From Anaerobaca sp035448545 (lineage in GTDB: Bacteria > Planctomycetota > Phycisphaerae > Sedimentisphaerales > Anaerobacaceae): DNA of 64,000 nt. The stretch spans positions 62,001 to 126,000 of the forward strand of contig DAOTJE010000002.1 of assembly GCA_035448545.1 (NCBI GenBank). Reading direction: 5' to 3'. The notes under the pieces are model-generated. The model was not told where the DNA came from, did no database searches, and saw only the letters and a list, made by a program, of their open reading frames with translations. Below are positions 9,921 through 19,563 of this stretch, in pieces. Both the position numbers and the translations under genes were made by a program. Numbering within the stretch: the first letter of the stretch is position 1; every line of letters begins with the position of its first letter.

Positions 9921-11750
9921 ATGGATGGGAACAGGCAGGTTCTATCGTGCGCCGTGTGGATCGCCCTGAGTAGCTCGTGGGCCATCGGTGCCACGGGCAA
10001 CGGCGCGGTGGAGCTGGCTCGTGTCGAGAACGAGTATTCCCACGTCCGCCTCGAAGCCGCACGCGTTGAGGATCGGCCGGCGCTGGCGGTGGTTTTTACA
10101 GGCACCAACGACCTGCACTACTATGCGCGTTCGGAGACGGCTCCGGCGCCGCAGTTCAACCTGAGGATTCACCCGTTCGCGGAGGGCGTGGAGTTCGATG
10201 AGGCGCTTTTCCCTCCTTGGCAGATGTTTCACGACGTCGGACTCGAAAAGGACGTGGAAGTCTATGTCGGCGACTTTCGTGTCCTGGTCCCTCTGCATTC
10301 AACTCCGAGCGAGCCGGTCCGCGTGGACGTTCGCATCACCGGTATGGCCTGCACAAGCCAGTTGTGCCTGCCTCCTTTTGACAAGACCGTGACGGCGACC
10401 ATCGACTTTGCCGGTGGAAGCGCAACGGGGTCGGCCGCGGCATCGGCAGTGATGCCGACAGGCTTGCCTGCCCCCTCCGCCCCGGAGCAGGCCAAGCCGG
10501 ACGAGACGACGCCGAGCCGGCAGGCGATCCTGCCCTACAGCACGGGGGTGTACTACCTGCTGGCCATCGCGGCAGGGATTTCGATCAACATCATGCCGTG
10601 CGTGCTGCCGGTCATCCCGCTGATCCTGATGCGGCTGATCGACCAGTCCAAGCGGGCCGGCGGCCGTCGTCTGGCGGGCGGGCTGGCGTTCTGTGTCGGC
10701 GTGGTCCTGTTCTTCGCGGCCTTCGCACTGGTTTCGGCGGTCATCAATCTCACGACCGGCAGCGTCCTTGATCTGAACAGCCTGTTTCGCTATCCCAAGG
10801 CAGTTATCGTGTTGTTTCTGGCGATCGTGTTCTTCGGCCTGGCCATGCTGGACGTGATTACGTTGTCGGTGCCGTCGGCCGTTGCAGGCAGGCAGACCGC
10901 CGGTTCCGGCCTGCTTGGCACAGCAGGGATGGGGTTCTTCGCCGGTGTCCTCAGCACCCCCTGCAGCGGCGCGCTGCTCGGATTCGTGCTCGTCTGGGCG
11001 CAGACGCAGCCTCTGCCGGTCAGCACCGCCGCGATCGTGCTGATGGGCGTGGGGATGGCCCTGCCCTACGCCGTGATCGTCTCGGTCCCCTCCCTGATGG
11101 ATCGCCTTCCCAAGCCCGGAACGTGGATGGAGATCTTCAAGAAATCCACGGGCTTCCTGTTGTTCTTCATCGCGGTTAAGCTCACACTGGCGGCTTTACC
11201 GAAGGACCGTCTCCTGAACGTGCTGTTGTACGGCATCGTGTTCAGCTTCTGCGTTTGGATGTGGGGTAAGTGGGTGGGTTTTGCGACACCCGCCGGAAAG
11301 AGACGTCTGGTTCGATTCATCGCGCTGGTTCTGGCGGTCGGCGGCGCCCTGTGGTTGCTTCCGGCCTCGGGCGCCCCCGAGGCGGAGGCAATCGGCTGGC
11401 AGTCATACGATCGCGCGGCGGTCGAGAGCGCCGCATCACGCGGCCGCCCCGTGCTGCTGAAATTCACCGCCGACTGGTGCACCAACTGCAAGGTGGTCGA
11501 ACGCAAGGTCTACCGCGATCCCGAGGTTATCCGGTGGATCGCGGACAGGGACGTGCTGCCCATCCTGGCGGACACGACGGTCATCGACTACCCCGCGACG
11601 GAGGACCTTCGGCAAATCTATGGCGAAGCGGGCAATGTGCCGGTGACAATCGTGCGTCTGCCGGGTGGGCAGATGCGGAAGCTGCGCGGGATTTTCGACA
11701 AACAGGACTTAATCGATCTGCTCAAGACACTGCCAGAGGGACGCAAGTAG
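9921..11750 (+). CDS. dsbD: Thiol:disulfide interchange protein DsbD
   Basis: 609 residues with all three DsbD modules. The N-terminal periplasmic alpha domain follows a signal peptide and carries the Cys pair in ACTSQLC (C144, C149). The transmembrane beta domain (about 205-480) has the paired cysteines in MPCVLP (C227) and STPCSG (C348). The C-terminal thioredoxin-like gamma domain has WCTNC (C520, C523). Electrons pass from cytosolic thioredoxin through these pairs to periplasmic reductases and cytochrome c maturation. The stop codon abuts the ATG of nth with no gap, so the two genes are translated together. It begins 33 bases after ftsH and may share its transcript. Confidence 0.93.
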   Translation: MDGNRQVLSCAVWIALSSSWAIGATGNGAVELARVENEYSHVRLEAARVEDRPALAVVFTGTNDLHYYARSETAPAPQFNLRIHPFAEGVEFDEALFPPWQMFHDVGLEKDVEVYVGDFRVLVPLHSTPSEPVRVDVRITGMACTSQLCLPPFDKTVTATIDFAGGSATGSAAASAVMPTGLPAPSAPEQAKPDETTPSRQAILPYSTGVYYLLAIAAGISINIMPCVLPVIPLILMRLIDQSKRAGGRRLAGGLAFCVGVVLFFAAFALVSAVINLTTGSVLDLNSLFRYPKAVIVLFLAIVFFGLAMLDVITLSVPSAVAGRQTAGSGLLGTAGMGFFAGVLSTPCSGALLGFVLVWAQTQPLPVSTAAIVLMGVGMALPYAVIVSVPSLMDRLPKPGTWMEIFKKSTGFLLFFIAVKLTLAALPKDRLLNVLLYGIVFSFCVWMWGKWVGFATPAGKRRLVRFIALVLAVGGALWLLPASGAPEAEAIGWQSYDRAAVESAASRGRPVLLKFTADWCTNCKVVERKVYRDPEVIRWIADRDVLPILADTTVIDYPATEDLRQIYGEAGNVPVTIVRLPGGQMRKLRGIFDKQDLIDLLKTLPEGRK

Positions 11751-12461
11751 ATGGCGAAGAAGAAGGCCGTCGTGCCACTCCACACAACGTCGAAGGCAAA
11801 GGCCCGCGGTTTCGACAAGGCCGCGGCCAGGCAGCGCGTCAAAGACATCTGGCCCCTCCTGAAGAAAGCGTATCCCGATGCGAAGATCGCGCTGCACTTC
11901 ACCAATCCGCTTGAACTGCTCGTCGCGACGATCCTCTCGGCTCAGTGTACGGACGTCCGCGTCAACATCGTCACCAAGGACCTGTTCAGGAAATACCGAT
12001 CTGCCTCCGACTGGGCGCAGGCGGACGTCAGCCAAATCGAAGACGATATCCGGACCACAGGGTTCTTCCGCAACAAGGCCCGGAGCATCAAGGCCGCCTG
12101 CACGCGGATTGCCGAGGACTTTGGCGGACAGGTCCCGCAGACGATGGAAGAACTGACCTCCCTTCCCGGCGTTGGTCGAAAAACCGCCAACGTGGTGCTC
12201 GGCAACGCGTTCGGCATTCCCGGAATCGTGTGCGACACGCACGTGATTCGCCTGTCCCGTCGTCTGGCATTGTCCGATAACTCAGACCCGGTAAAGCTGG
12301 AGTTCGATCTGGCCGACATAGTTCCCCAGAAGGACTGGACGCTGTTCAGCCATTTGCTGGTTTTCCACGGCCGCCGCTTGTGCAAGGCCCGAAAACCCGA
12401 CTGCCCGGCCTGTCCGATCGCGGCTTTCTGTCCGGCCGCCCATCGACCCGAGTTGTGGTAG
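11751..12461 (+). CDS. nth: Endonuclease III (DNA glycosylase/AP lyase)
   Basis: 236 residues. The helix-hairpin-helix motif LPGVGRKTANV contains the catalytic Lys (K144), and the catalytic Asp is in CDTHVIRLSRR (D162). The C-terminus has the 4Fe-4S ligand pattern C-x6-C-x2-C-x5-C (C211, C218, C221, C227). The enzyme removes oxidised pyrimidines and nicks the abasic site. The N-terminus is about 25 residues longer than the E. coli enzyme, with a basic leader. Its start codon directly follows the dsbD stop. Confidence 0.95.
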   Translation: MAKKKAVVPLHTTSKAKARGFDKAAARQRVKDIWPLLKKAYPDAKIALHFTNPLELLVATILSAQCTDVRVNIVTKDLFRKYRSASDWAQADVSQIEDDIRTTGFFRNKARSIKAACTRIAEDFGGQVPQTMEELTSLPGVGRKTANVVLGNAFGIPGIVCDTHVIRLSRRLALSDNSDPVKLEFDLADIVPQKDWTLFSHLLVFHGRRLCKARKPDCPACPIAAFCPAAHRPELW

Positions 12462-12496
12462 CAGAATGGACAATGGCAATACCGGGAACGATCCAC

Positions 12497-13228
12497 ATGA
12501 TTGACACCCCCGACAAACCAGTACAAGACCTGTGGCGGCTGTTCCGGATCATGGCCGAATTCACGGAGGGATTCGAGGAACTGGCCTCCGTGGGTCCGGC
12601 GGTCTCGATCTTCGGCTCGGCCCGCACGCATCCCAACCATCGCTACTACAAGATGGCCCTGCACACGGCCTGCCATCTCGCCAAGGCCGGGTTTGCCGTC
12701 ATCACCGGAGGCGGCGGCGGCATCATGGAAGCGGCCAATAAGGGCGCCGCCAAGGCCGGCGGAACCAGCATCGGCCTGAACATCGAACTGCCGATGGAAC
12801 AAATCCCCAACGACTACCAGAACCTCTCGCTGCATTTTCGCTACTTCTTCGTGCGCAAGGTCATGTTCCTCAAGTACGCGCACGGATTCATCGTCTTCCC
12901 GGGCGGCTATGGAACGATGGATGAGCTGTTCGAATCGCTGGTTCTGATCCAGACGCTCAAGCAGATCCAGTTCCCGGTCATCCTGATGTGTCGGGAATTC
13001 TGGGACGGGATGATCACCTGGCTGAAGGACACGATGCTCGGCGAGTACGAGTACATCTCGCCGGAAGACCTCAACGTCTTCACGGTAACCGACGACCCGG
13101 CCGAAGCGGTCAAAATCATCACGGATTTCCGCGATCAACGAGGTCGGATCGGCCTGACCATGCCGCCCGGCATGAAGAAGGAATCCGGGTGCGAAACGCG
13201 ACCCGACGCCACCCAATTCACCGGCTGA
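12497..13228 (+). CDS. LOG family (TIGR00730-type) Rossmann-fold protein
   Basis: 243 residues from ATG 12497 with GGGA about 10 bases upstream; ATG 12473 is an alternative start. The lysine-decarboxylase-like/LOG signature PGGYGTMDELFE is present, as is the nucleotide-binding loop GGGGGIMEAANKGA. Characterised homologues hydrolyse nucleoside monophosphates to free base and ribose 5-phosphate, as in cytokinin activation. 'Lysine decarboxylase' is an old misnomer for this family. It follows nth by 35 bases on the same strand and faces the MacB operon tail to tail. Its role here is unknown. Confidence 0.85.
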   Translation: MIDTPDKPVQDLWRLFRIMAEFTEGFEELASVGPAVSIFGSARTHPNHRYYKMALHTACHLAKAGFAVITGGGGGIMEAANKGAAKAGGTSIGLNIELPMEQIPNDYQNLSLHFRYFFVRKVMFLKYAHGFIVFPGGYGTMDELFESLVLIQTLKQIQFPVILMCREFWDGMITWLKDTMLGEYEYISPEDLNVFTVTDDPAEAVKIITDFRDQRGRIGLTMPPGMKKESGCETRPDATQFTG

Positions 13229-13269
13229 CCCAACACGCCCGGACCGGCGACGGCACCCATGCGATCGGG

Positions 13270-14577
13270 TCACTCGTGCCGCAGCGACTCGATGGGGTCC
13301 ATGTTGGCCGCCCGATAGGCCGGGTATAGACCGAATGCAATTCCCACGGCCCCACTGATGCCGAAGGCCAGCATCAGCGAACTGCCCGTGATGACCGTGC
13401 GCATCTGCCCGAAGTGCGTCACGAAGAACGGGATCAGCGCGCCGAGCCCCATCCCGAGCACGCCGCCCGACAGGGTCAGAATCAGGGTCTCGGAAAGGAA
13501 TTGAATCACGATGTCTCTCTTCTTGGCGCCCAGGGCCCGGCGGATGCCGATCTCACGCGTGCGCTCGCTGACCGTCGCCATCATGATGTTCATGATCCCG
13601 ATGCCGCCCACCAGCAGCGAGATGGCTGCGATCGACCCGAGGACGATGGTGAAGATCCGCTGGAAGTCCTTGGCCTGCCGCATCAATTCCAACGGGACAA
13701 TAATCTCGTAGTCGTTCTTCTTGTGGAAACGCGACAGAAGAGTCTGTACGCTCTGGCGCGTTCCCATGACCAGGTCGGTGTCGTGAACCTGAACAATGAT
13801 CTCCTGGAGTTCGACCCGTTCCATCGTCCCGCTCCCCGTGGAGGAGATTTGCAGGGACATCTCTCCGAAGCGATCCTTTACCGTTGTCAACGGGACGTAC
13901 ATGGCGCCGACATTGGCCCCGGCGGCCTTCTTGGCGCCGGTGGCGTCCTTTGTCTCCAGCTCGCGGGAGGCCCGCGTCTTGCCCTGCTCGGCTGAAATCC
14001 CCACCACGCGGTAGTAGTCTCCGCCGACCTTCACATCCTGGCCGATCGGGTCATCGAAGGCAAACAGGTCTTTGACCACGCGTTCGTCGAGCACGCAAAC
14101 GCCCCGCTTATAGTGCATATCGGTGGGGCTGAGAAAACGCCCGAACCGGACGCGGGTGGGAGAGATCTCCGGATACCAGGGGACGGTTCCGACGACCTCC
14201 AGCGACACCCGACGGTTGCGGTACAGCGCCTGCTGCGAGATCCGCCGATTCGGTACGATCACCTGAACATCGGGAATGCCGTTCTGAAACCGCTCGGCGT
14301 CGTCGTACGTCAGGCCGTATTCCACCAACGTCTGCTGTTGTCCTCCGGCCGCCTTGTCCTCCGGGGGCTTGATCGTGCGGATGATGATGTTGCGACTGCC
14401 CAACTGAGCGATCTTTTCCTGGGCATCCCGGCTGGCCCCTTCGCCGATCGCCAACATGGCGATGACCGACGAGACGCCGAAGATGATGCCCAGCGCCGTC
14501 AGCGTCGACCGCAACCGGTGCATCCACAGGCTCTTGGCCCCCAGCTTGATCGTGCGTTTCAAACGAAAAAAGAACAT
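13270..14577 (-). CDS. MacB-type ABC transporter permease
   Basis: 435 residues with the MacB plan: one N-terminal transmembrane helix (LRSTLTALGIIFGVSSVIAML), a large periplasmic domain (about 50-280), and three C-terminal helices of the FtsX-like domain (IFTIVLGSIAAISLLVGGIGIMN onwards). The cytosolic loop SERTREIGIRRALGAKKRDI is the classical coupling motif. Last gene of a four-gene run (TolC-like, adaptor, ATPase, permease), 6 bases after the ATPase gene. MacB proteins do not pump through the membrane; they drive periplasmic substrates out through TolC by mechanotransmission. Substrate unknown: peptide, lipoprotein or lipid are possible. Confidence 0.9.
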   Translation of the reverse strand: MFFFRLKRTIKLGAKSLWMHRLRSTLTALGIIFGVSSVIAMLAIGEGASRDAQEKIAQLGSRNIIIRTIKPPEDKAAGGQQQTLVEYGLTYDDAERFQNGIPDVQVIVPNRRISQQALYRNRRVSLEVVGTVPWYPEISPTRVRFGRFLSPTDMHYKRGVCVLDERVVKDLFAFDDPIGQDVKVGGDYYRVVGISAEQGKTRASRELETKDATGAKKAAGANVGAMYVPLTTVKDRFGEMSLQISSTGSGTMERVELQEIIVQVHDTDLVMGTRQSVQTLLSRFHKKNDYEIIVPLELMRQAKDFQRIFTIVLGSIAAISLLVGGIGIMNIMMATVSERTREIGIRRALGAKKRDIVIQFLSETLILTLSGGVLGMGLGALIPFFVTHFGQMRTVITGSSLMLAFGISGAVGIAFGLYPAYRAANMDPIESLRHE

Positions 14578-14583
14578 GGCGTC

Positions 14584-15309
14584 CTATCGCGTATTGATTT
14601 CCACTCTGTCGATGCGCCCGTCGAAGAGCCGAATCACCCGTTCGGCGCGCGTGGCGACATGCTCATCATGGGTCACCACAATCAGGGTCTTGCCTTCGCT
14701 CCGAAGGCGGTCCAGAATCGCAAGAATCTCCGCCCCGCTCGACGAGTCCAGATTCCCCGTGGGTTCGTCGGCGAGAATAATCAGGGGATCATTCGCCAAG
14801 GCCCGGGCGATGGCCACACGCTGCTGCTGGCCACCGCTCAGCTCGGCCGGACGATGTTTCAGCCGATCGCCCAACCCCACCAGCGTCGCCAGCTCGCGGG
14901 CCCGCTCGGCGCTCTCGTGCTCGCTGTACCCCTGGTAGTACATGGGGATCTCGATGTTCTCGACAACGTTCAACTGGGCGATCAGATTAAAAGACTGGAA
15001 GACGAAGCCGATGCGCGCTCCGCGAATCATCGACAGATCGTCGTCGTCCAAGGCGGAAACGCTCTGGCCGCCGAGCCGGTAGTCTCCGCTGGTCGGACGA
15101 TCGAGGCAACCGATCAGGTTGAGCAGCGTTGACTTGCCCGAGCCGCTCGGCCCCATGATCGCCACGTATTCGCCGCTGTCGATGGACAGGTTGATCTCTC
15201 GCAACACCCGCAGTTCGGCAGTGCCGAGCTGATAGCTCTTGCACAGATCCTCCATCACCAGAATCGGACCATCCGCGTCGAATTCGAACTCTTGACGGAA
15301 GTCTATCAT
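14584..15309 (-). CDS. MacB/LolD-type ABC transporter ATPase
   Basis: 241 residues, a single nucleotide-binding domain. Walker A is GPSGSGKST, the signature is LSGGQQQRVAIARAL, Walker B is LIILADEPTG, and the H-loop is VTHDEH. The LDSSSGAEI D-loop region and the short N-terminal extension match the MacB/LolD subfamily. Here ATPase and permease are separate polypeptides, unlike enterobacterial MacB, where they are fused. It lies 39 bases after the adaptor gene and 6 before the permease gene. Confidence 0.92.
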   Translation of the reverse strand: MIDFRQEFEFDADGPILVMEDLCKSYQLGTAELRVLREINLSIDSGEYVAIMGPSGSGKSTLLNLIGCLDRPTSGDYRLGGQSVSALDDDDLSMIRGARIGFVFQSFNLIAQLNVVENIEIPMYYQGYSEHESAERARELATLVGLGDRLKHRPAELSGGQQQRVAIARALANDPLIILADEPTGNLDSSSGAEILAILDRLRSEGKTLIVVTHDEHVATRAERVIRLFDGRIDRVEINTR

Positions 15310-15348
15310 CGTTGCCGGTATCCCTCGCCTCTTGTCAAGGCCGGAGCA

Positions 15349-17655
15349 TCACTTCGTCTGGTCGTTCGGCGGCACCGGTGGCGCGGTCTGGGACCCGCCG
15401 TCCGACGGCGCCTCCTGGCCGGTCTGCCCGCCGGCAGAGTCACTGCCGCCACGGCGGCCGCGGCCGCCACCCTGACGTTGGAAACGCTCCATCATCTGCT
15501 GGCGCTGCTCCGGGGTCATCTCACCCACTTCGCGACGCAGCCGCTCCATCATCTGCTGGCGCTGCTCGGGCGTCATTTCCGCGCCGCCCGGCATCGGCGG
15601 ACCGCCGCCGGGACGCTGGAAACGCTCCATCATCTGTTGCCTCTGTTCCGGCGTCATTTCCGCGCCGCCAGGCATCCCCGGACCACCGCCGGGACGCTGG
15701 AAACGCTCCATCATCTGCTGGCGCTGCTCCGGCGTCATCTCCGCGCCGCCCGGCATCCCCGGACCGCCGCCAGGACGCTGGAAACGCTCCATCATCTGTT
15801 GCCTTTGCTCGGGCGTCATTTCCGCACCGCCCGGCATCCGCTGACCCGCCGGGGTCGGCCCCCTCGTCTGCTCTGCCGGCACGGCCGTGGATGTCTCATT
15901 CGCATCGGCCGCCGCACCTCCGTTGCCCCACGTCCGGTCACGGATGGAGGACGTAACCGCAGAGTCCGCATAATACAGCGGCGGATTCAGAAGCACTTCC
16001 TCGCCGCCTTGCAGACCGCTGACGATCTGCACAAACGTGTCGTTGAAAGCACCCGTCTGCACCTCGCGCTCCTCGGTGCCCTGCGCCGTCACCACGTAGC
16101 ACACCTTCCGACCGCCGCGCGTGGCGACGACCTGAATTGGCACGATCACCACATCATGCAGCTCGCGCACGAGAATCTCGACCCGGCAGGACATCCGGGT
16201 GCGCAGAAAGTCGTGCGTCCCGTGGATCTTCACCAACGTCGTGTACACCTTCAGGTCGGGATTCATGAAACCGCGCTGCTGGTCGGGCAACGGCGCCACT
16301 TCCAGCACCTCACCCTCAAGCACCTGATCGGGAAATGCGTCCATCACGATCTTGGCCGGCTGACCCGGGCGTATCTTGTCCACATCGGTCTCGTGCACGC
16401 TGATCTCGGCCACCATGGTCGCCGTATCGGGCATCGAGATGATCGTCTGGCCCTGAAAGACGGTTTCCCCCTCGGCGATCACGCCGCTGCCGGCGCCTCC
16501 GCGCCCCCGCATGGCACGGAACATGTCGCCGCTGCTGCCGGTGCCGTAGATCACCAGACCGGGCGCCTTGGCCCGGATGGTGCAGTTGGCGATCTGCTGC
16601 TCCAGCTCGGCAACGCGTTTCTGCTGCGCGCGGAGCCGCTCCTGGGCATTCGCCAGTTTGGCCTGAGCCTGTGCCAGGCGGGAGCGACATTCCGCAAACG
16701 TCCGCTCCAACTGTCGGCCCGCTTCGATGTAGTCGCTGAGATACTGCTCGGCGCTTTTCGGGAAATCATACCGGAGAAACAGGTCCAGACTGACCTTGGC
16801 GTTCTGTGCAGCGAACTCCCGGTTGACCACGGTCAGCCGGTCCCCCTGCAAATCCAGCTCGGAGACGTAATTGGCGTCATGGAGTTTCTCGGTTCCGGCC
16901 AGTCGCGCTTGTGCGGTCTTCAGGTTGCCTTCGGCCAGGACGATATCATCATTCAATCGCTTCAATTCCTGGCCGGCCGCCGTGCCGTCCAGGAGGTTGG
17001 GATCGTTCTTGATCTCCTGAAGAAACGGGGCCACGTACTCCGTCAGGTCGACTGCTTCGTTGACGTCCCGCGTCAGCCGCGACGCCAGAGCGGCCCCGAG
17101 GTACTTCTGAAGATCCAGCAAAGCAAACCGGACCCGCAGACGCCGATCCGCAATATCGCTCTCATTCTGGATCACCTGAATATCATACGCTTCGCGTGCC
17201 GAGGTCTCGCCTTCCAGATCACCGGCCAGTTCCATCTTCTCCTGAATCAACTGATCTTCCAGAGACGACGAGTCGAGCTTGACCAGAACCATGCCGTTTT
17301 CCACATCCTTCTGCGTGACGTAGGTGCCCGACGGAACGATGCTCAGAATCGTGATCTGCGCACCGCGCGACTCCACATCGCAGCGGTACTCGATCGACTT
17401 GTGCGCGCGGATGCTGCCCCCCTCGCTGACTGTAATGATCAGGTCGTCGCGGCGTGCCTTAAACGTACCCCCGGACGTCGCGCTGGCGCCCGCGTTGCTC
17501 TTGATGGAAGCCACCAGCGCCAGCCCGCCACCTACCATCAGGAAGAGAATCACCAGGAGCAGCCCTCGCCGCGGCTTGCGCGGTTTGGACCGCTGGGTGG
17601 CCGGACGTTGACTGGTCGGTTTGTCCTGCATCGAACTGCCTGTAGTCGGTTTCAT
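15349..17655 (-). CDS. MacA-like periplasmic adaptor with C-terminal QxxMMERF tandem repeats
   Basis: 768 residues from ATG 17655, whose ATGA overlaps the TolC-like stop. An N-terminal membrane anchor (GLLLVILFLMVGGGLALVA) is followed by a lipoyl-like half motif, long coiled coils (AQAKLANAQERLRAQQKRVAELEQQ, about 370-400), the second lipoyl half (APGLVIYGTG) and beta-barrel domains ending near SGLQGGEEVLLNPPLYY. After about residue 600 comes a low-complexity tail with five copies of MTPEQRQQMMER separated by Gly/Pro-rich spacers. Typical MacA is about 370 residues; the extra length is partly a longer hairpin and partly this tail. The adaptor bridges the MacB permease and the TolC-like channel. 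Confidence 0.85.
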   Translation of the reverse strand: MKPTTGSSMQDKPTSQRPATQRSKPRKPRRGLLLVILFLMVGGGLALVASIKSNAGASATSGGTFKARRDDLIITVSEGGSIRAHKSIEYRCDVESRGAQITILSIVPSGTYVTQKDVENGMVLVKLDSSSLEDQLIQEKMELAGDLEGETSAREAYDIQVIQNESDIADRRLRVRFALLDLQKYLGAALASRLTRDVNEAVDLTEYVAPFLQEIKNDPNLLDGTAAGQELKRLNDDIVLAEGNLKTAQARLAGTEKLHDANYVSELDLQGDRLTVVNREFAAQNAKVSLDLFLRYDFPKSAEQYLSDYIEAGRQLERTFAECRSRLAQAQAKLANAQERLRAQQKRVAELEQQIANCTIRAKAPGLVIYGTGSSGDMFRAMRGRGGAGSGVIAEGETVFQGQTIISMPDTATMVAEISVHETDVDKIRPGQPAKIVMDAFPDQVLEGEVLEVAPLPDQQRGFMNPDLKVYTTLVKIHGTHDFLRTRMSCRVEILVRELHDVVIVPIQVVATRGGRKVCYVVTAQGTEEREVQTGAFNDTFVQIVSGLQGGEEVLLNPPLYYADSAVTSSIRDRTWGNGGAAADANETSTAVPAEQTRGPTPAGQRMPGGAEMTPEQRQQMMERFQRPGGGPGMPGGAEMTPEQRQQMMERFQRPGGGPGMPGGAEMTPEQRQQMMERFQRPGGGPPMPGGAEMTPEQRQQMMERLRREVGEMTPEQRQQMMERFQRQGGGRGRRGGSDSAGGQTGQEAPSDGGSQTAPPVPPNDQTK
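15474..15850. repeat. Coding minisatellite, five units, period mostly 81 bases
   Basis: Five copies of the CTCCATCATCTG core occur at about 15487, 15544, 15625, 15706 and 15787. Spacings are 57, 81, 81 and 81 bases, all multiples of three, so copy-number change would keep the adaptor reading frame. Each 27-residue unit is MTPEQRQQMMERFQRPGGGP plus MPGGAE; one unit lacks the Gly/Pro spacer. Near identity of the 81-base units points to recent expansion. Confidence 0.9.
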
Positions 17656-19295
17656 GGTGCCGTATGCTCCCACATCCCGTCCGGACGGACTTGCAGTAAC
17701 CCAATGTCTCGAAAGAAACTCAACTTCGCAATCATGTGGTCGACCAGCGCGCTGAGCACGTCATTCTGTGCCCGTACGAGCGCATCTTCGGAATCGAGCA
17801 ACAGTCGCACGGTCCCGCGGCCATACTGGAGCGACAACTTCTCCACTTCCACGCGTTTCCGCGCCAGATTCAGTCCGATCTGCTGGATCCGATAGCTCTC
17901 GGCGGTCTCGGCCAGATCGCGATACGCCTGACGGACGCCGAGTTTGATCTCATCCACCTGTTCTTCATAACCTCGCTGGCGCTGCTGCACGGTGATCAGC
18001 GCCTCGCGATACGCATTGCGTTCGGCCTTTCGATCCAGCGGCAGATCGCCCTCCAACCCCAACCGGTAGTTACCCTCGTCCCATTGCAGCGAGGCGAACT
18101 TCGTTTCGGGCTCCGACGCCACGTTCGCACTGCCGATCAGGTTGAGCTGCACGCCCAACCCTTTGGCGGCCAGCTCCAGCTTCCGGCGGGCATCGTCGAG
18201 GCCATCCCGGCTGTTGGCCAGGTCCAGACGACGGTCCAGGGCCAGCTCGATGGCCTCGGCCTCGGTGTACTCCGGCTCGCTGATTCCGATGGTCGCCAGC
18301 GCCGTCAGTTCGTTCGGATCGAGCGCCACGTTGGCATCGGTGGGCAACGCCAGACGGACCTTGAACGTATCGAGAGTCTGTTCATACCGCTGGCGCGCCG
18401 AGACCATCGCCTGCTCGGTCGTGAGCAGCCGCTGTTCCGCTTCGCCCAGATCGTACGCCGGTCTCTGCCCGACCTCCACCTCCATGCGCAACTGGTTTGT
18501 CGATTCCACCTGTCTGGCGTAGCTGGCCTCCTGAATCAAGACGGCTTCCCGCTGCTGCAAGACCCGGTAGTAGTCGCTGATGATCGAGACCACGAAGGTC
18601 TGGCGATAGCGGTTGAACGTGCGGATTCGATACAGGACATTGCGCTCGGCCTGCGTCAGGTTCTCCCACTCGGACAGGCCGGCGCCGGCACCCAGAATCG
18701 GAAAGGCCAGGGTCGATGTGAGTACGGAGCCCAGGGACGTCTGCGGATCGCCCGTTAGAAACCGGCTCCAGTCCAGGACCAGACCGCTCGTGGCCCGCAA
18801 GCCGTTGGCAAAGAGAAATGTCTTGCTGACGCTGCCTTCGGCTCCGGCGGTAATGTCCTCACGACCCTGGTTCTTCGCGTAAAACGCGTCGAACGTCCCG
18901 AGCCACTGCGGCGCATACCGATGCCGTGTCAGCGTCAGATTCAGGGCCTCCAGGTAGAGCGATTCCTTCTGGGACTGGTATTCCCGGCTGTACTTCGTCG
19001 CGATCTCGACCGCTTCGGCCAGGCTCAAAACGCGGTCGGACGGAACCGCCTGGAGAACCTCCACGTTGTTGGGACCGGCGTCGTTGATCTGGTAGTTGGC
19101 CATCGACCCGAAATCATCCTGCCACTTGTCTTCGAGAATCTTGTAGACCTCTTCGTCCGCCTTCTCCTTGTAATGCTCGCGACTGCATCCGCCGGCCAGG
19201 CCCAGTACGAGCACGGCGCAAAGCGCCCCCGCCGGCCAGAGGGCACATCGGGCCCCGTACAACCGCACGTCGTTCCGAGAATCAGCCGTCACCAA
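17652..19295 (-). CDS. TolC-like outer-membrane efflux lipoprotein
   Basis: 547 residues, apparently from a TTG start. A signal peptide ends in a lipobox (LAGGC), as in the OprM type. The body has two repeated halves of long helices typical of outer-membrane efflux proteins (SEWENLTQAERNVLYRIRTFNRYRQTFV and KLGVRQAYRDLAETAESYRIQQIGLNLARKR). First gene of the tripartite exporter operon, overlapping the adaptor start by 4 bases. It forms the exit duct of the MacAB-type system. The N-terminal extension (residues 40-100) is longer than usual. Confidence 0.87.
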   Translation of the reverse strand: MVTADSRNDVRLYGARCALWPAGALCAVLVLGLAGGCSREHYKEKADEEVYKILEDKWQDDFGSMANYQINDAGPNNVEVLQAVPSDRVLSLAEAVEIATKYSREYQSQKESLYLEALNLTLTRHRYAPQWLGTFDAFYAKNQGREDITAGAEGSVSKTFLFANGLRATSGLVLDWSRFLTGDPQTSLGSVLTSTLAFPILGAGAGLSEWENLTQAERNVLYRIRTFNRYRQTFVVSIISDYYRVLQQREAVLIQEASYARQVESTNQLRMEVEVGQRPAYDLGEAEQRLLTTEQAMVSARQRYEQTLDTFKVRLALPTDANVALDPNELTALATIGISEPEYTEAEAIELALDRRLDLANSRDGLDDARRKLELAAKGLGVQLNLIGSANVASEPETKFASLQWDEGNYRLGLEGDLPLDRKAERNAYREALITVQQRQRGYEEQVDEIKLGVRQAYRDLAETAESYRIQQIGLNLARKRVEVEKLSLQYGRGTVRLLLDSEDALVRAQNDVLSALVDHMIAKLSFFRDIGLLQVRPDGMWEHTAP

Positions 19296-19563
19296 TTGGC
19301 CTCCATCGCACCGTTTGTTCCATCGTCGCGGGCGAGCCGCATCCCGGGCAGCGAACCGCCCATCCCACTTTGCCGCCGCTGCGATTTGTTCCGTTCATTG
19401 TAGGGGGAACCGGCGTCACCACAAGACCTATTCCATACAAATCGACGTTTCCCGGGGTCGGGGTATTGCAGAAAAGCATACCGGACCGCGTGCGACGAGT
19501 CTCCGGAAGTCCCAGACACACAGCTCCGCTTGCAGGAGGGCAGAAAATGGCAGACTCGCAAAG

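Noticed and set aside
12497..13228. Lysine decarboxylase annotation
   Set aside because: PGGYGTMDE marks the LOG phosphoribohydrolase family; the decarboxylase name is a historical error.
15474..15850. Regular repeats resembling a CRISPR array
   Set aside because: The units are tandem and in frame within a coding region, without unique spacers; no cas genes are present.
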